NCBI GenBank assembly: GCA_003175915.1
Contig: PSRH01000173.1
Span: forward strand, 1-5,877
Source of the DNA: Candidatus Melainabacteria bacterium
GTDB lineage: Bacteria; Cyanobacteriota; Vampirovibrionia; Obscuribacterales; Obscuribacteraceae
Reading direction: 5' to 3'
DNA length: 5,877 nt
Position numbers and translations under genes: made by a program. Each line of letters opens with the position of its first letter. The first letter of the stretch is position 1. A model generated the notes under the pieces. That model did no database searches. It saw only the letters and a list, made by a program, of their open reading frames with translations, and was not told the origin of the DNA. Below, piece after piece: positions 5,564-5,877 of this stretch.

Positions 5564-5877
5564 TTACGCATCGCCTTTTGGCGGCGAATTTGTTTCCAAA
5601 GCGGTAAGCCGTTGCCCGTGATTGCCTAGCGTTTTTTCTATATACCGATAATAAGGCCACATACCATTAACCACTTCATCGGTTATTTCGTACTTCATCG
5701 TTGCTAGCCGATTGTCGATCTTGCTGAAGCGCTCATCGACTTGGTCGAAACGTTCGTCGATCTTGCTGAAGCGTTTGTCGACTTGGTCGAAACATTCGTC
5801 TACCTTGCTGAAACGTTCGTCGATCTTGCTGAAACGTTCGTCGATCTTGCTGAAACGTTCGTCGATCTTGCTGAAAC
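5564..5877 (-). CDS. Tandem-heptad coiled-coil protein, C-terminal part (5' partial)
   Basis: Read on the minus strand, the frame is open from the right edge to a TAA at 5564-5566, giving 103 complete codons. The visible product starts with eight unbroken 7-residue units based on F-S-K-I-D-E-R, with Phe at heptad position a and Ile/Val at d, a textbook coiled-coil pattern. The ninth heptad (LATMKYE) keeps hydrophobics at a and d. A short non-repetitive C-terminus follows (EITDEVVNGMWPYYRYIEKTL and on to SPPKGDA), ending in a polar tail; no membrane segment is seen. No start codon precedes the repeats in the window, so the N-terminus and true repeat number are unknown. It converges on the response regulator with 6 bases between the two stops. 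Proteins with similar R-F-D-K-V-D-E repeats occur widely as uncharacterised coiled-coil proteins; I cannot assign a function. The in-frame composition and sustained heptad phase make a real gene very likely. Confidence 0.8.
   Translation of the reverse strand, partial: FSKIDERFSKIDERFSKIDERFSKVDECFDQVDKRFSKIDERFDQVDERFSKIDNRLATMKYEITDEVVNGMWPYYRYIEKTLGNHGQRLTALETNSPPKGDA
5708..5877 (-). repeat. 21-base tandem repeats encoding eight heptads
   Basis: Eight 21-base units lie head to tail from 5875 down to 5708, and the array may continue beyond the edge. The three units nearest the edge (5855-5875, 5834-5854, 5813-5833) and the sixth (5750-5770) are identical in DNA, reading ttcagcaagatcgacgaacg plus t. 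The fourth (5792-5812) encodes FSKVDEC. The fifth and seventh (5771-5791, 5729-5749) encode FDQVDKR and FDQVDER. The eighth (5708-5728) encodes FSKIDNR. Unit length is exactly seven codons, so gain or loss of units would keep the frame. Confidence 0.9.

Noticed and set aside
5564..5698. The ATG at 5696-5698 as the true start of a 44-residue minus-strand protein
   Set aside because: The eight heptads continue in the same frame upstream with perfect phase, so this Met is internal.

Overview
The window reads as a compact bacterial chromosomal segment of moderate base composition. Five plus-strand genes run head to tail, and a sixth, cut by the right edge, converges on them from the minus strand. 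The Der and PlsY sequences look cyanobacterial in flavour (for example the GSTGATN and GGKSAAT motifs of PlsY and the FFGLGLGEP stretch of Der). The response regulator and the Deg1-like HtrA fit the same lineage. A member of the Cyanobacteria/Melainabacteria (Vampirovibrionia) group is my best guess. This is inference from remembered family patterns, not from a search, and no photosynthesis gene is present to sharpen it.

Left part (1-1589): the 3' portion of a long, low-complexity, Pro/Ala/Ser-rich protein. It carries two families of degenerate internal repeats, a very acidic segment, a C-terminal J-domain-like module with an HPD tripeptide, and a Lys-rich tail. Its true start lies left of the window. 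A 51-base gap follows.

Middle part (1641-5557): four genes that look like one transcription unit. They are der (ribosome-assembly GTPase with two G domains), plsY (membrane glycerol-3-phosphate acyltransferase, 5 bases after der), an exported HtrA/Deg serine protease with one PDZ domain, and an OmpR/PhoB-type response regulator starting about 20 bases after the protease stop. All their key catalytic or phosphorylation residues are present. The set joins ribosome maturation, phospholipid synthesis, envelope protein quality control and a transcriptional regulator. No sensor kinase lies in the window.

Right part (5564-5877): the 3' end of a minus-strand gene whose visible N-terminal part is eight consecutive 7-residue repeats of the type F-S-K-I-D-E-R, encoded by 21-base tandem repeats. 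It is a clear heptad coiled coil with Phe at every 'a' position. Its stop codon is 6 bases from the response regulator's stop.

No tRNA, rRNA, CRISPR array, insertion sequence or convincing terminator was seen. The best candidates for novelty are the repeat-rich J-domain protein and the tandem-heptad protein. The four middle genes are recognisable, largely conventional families.
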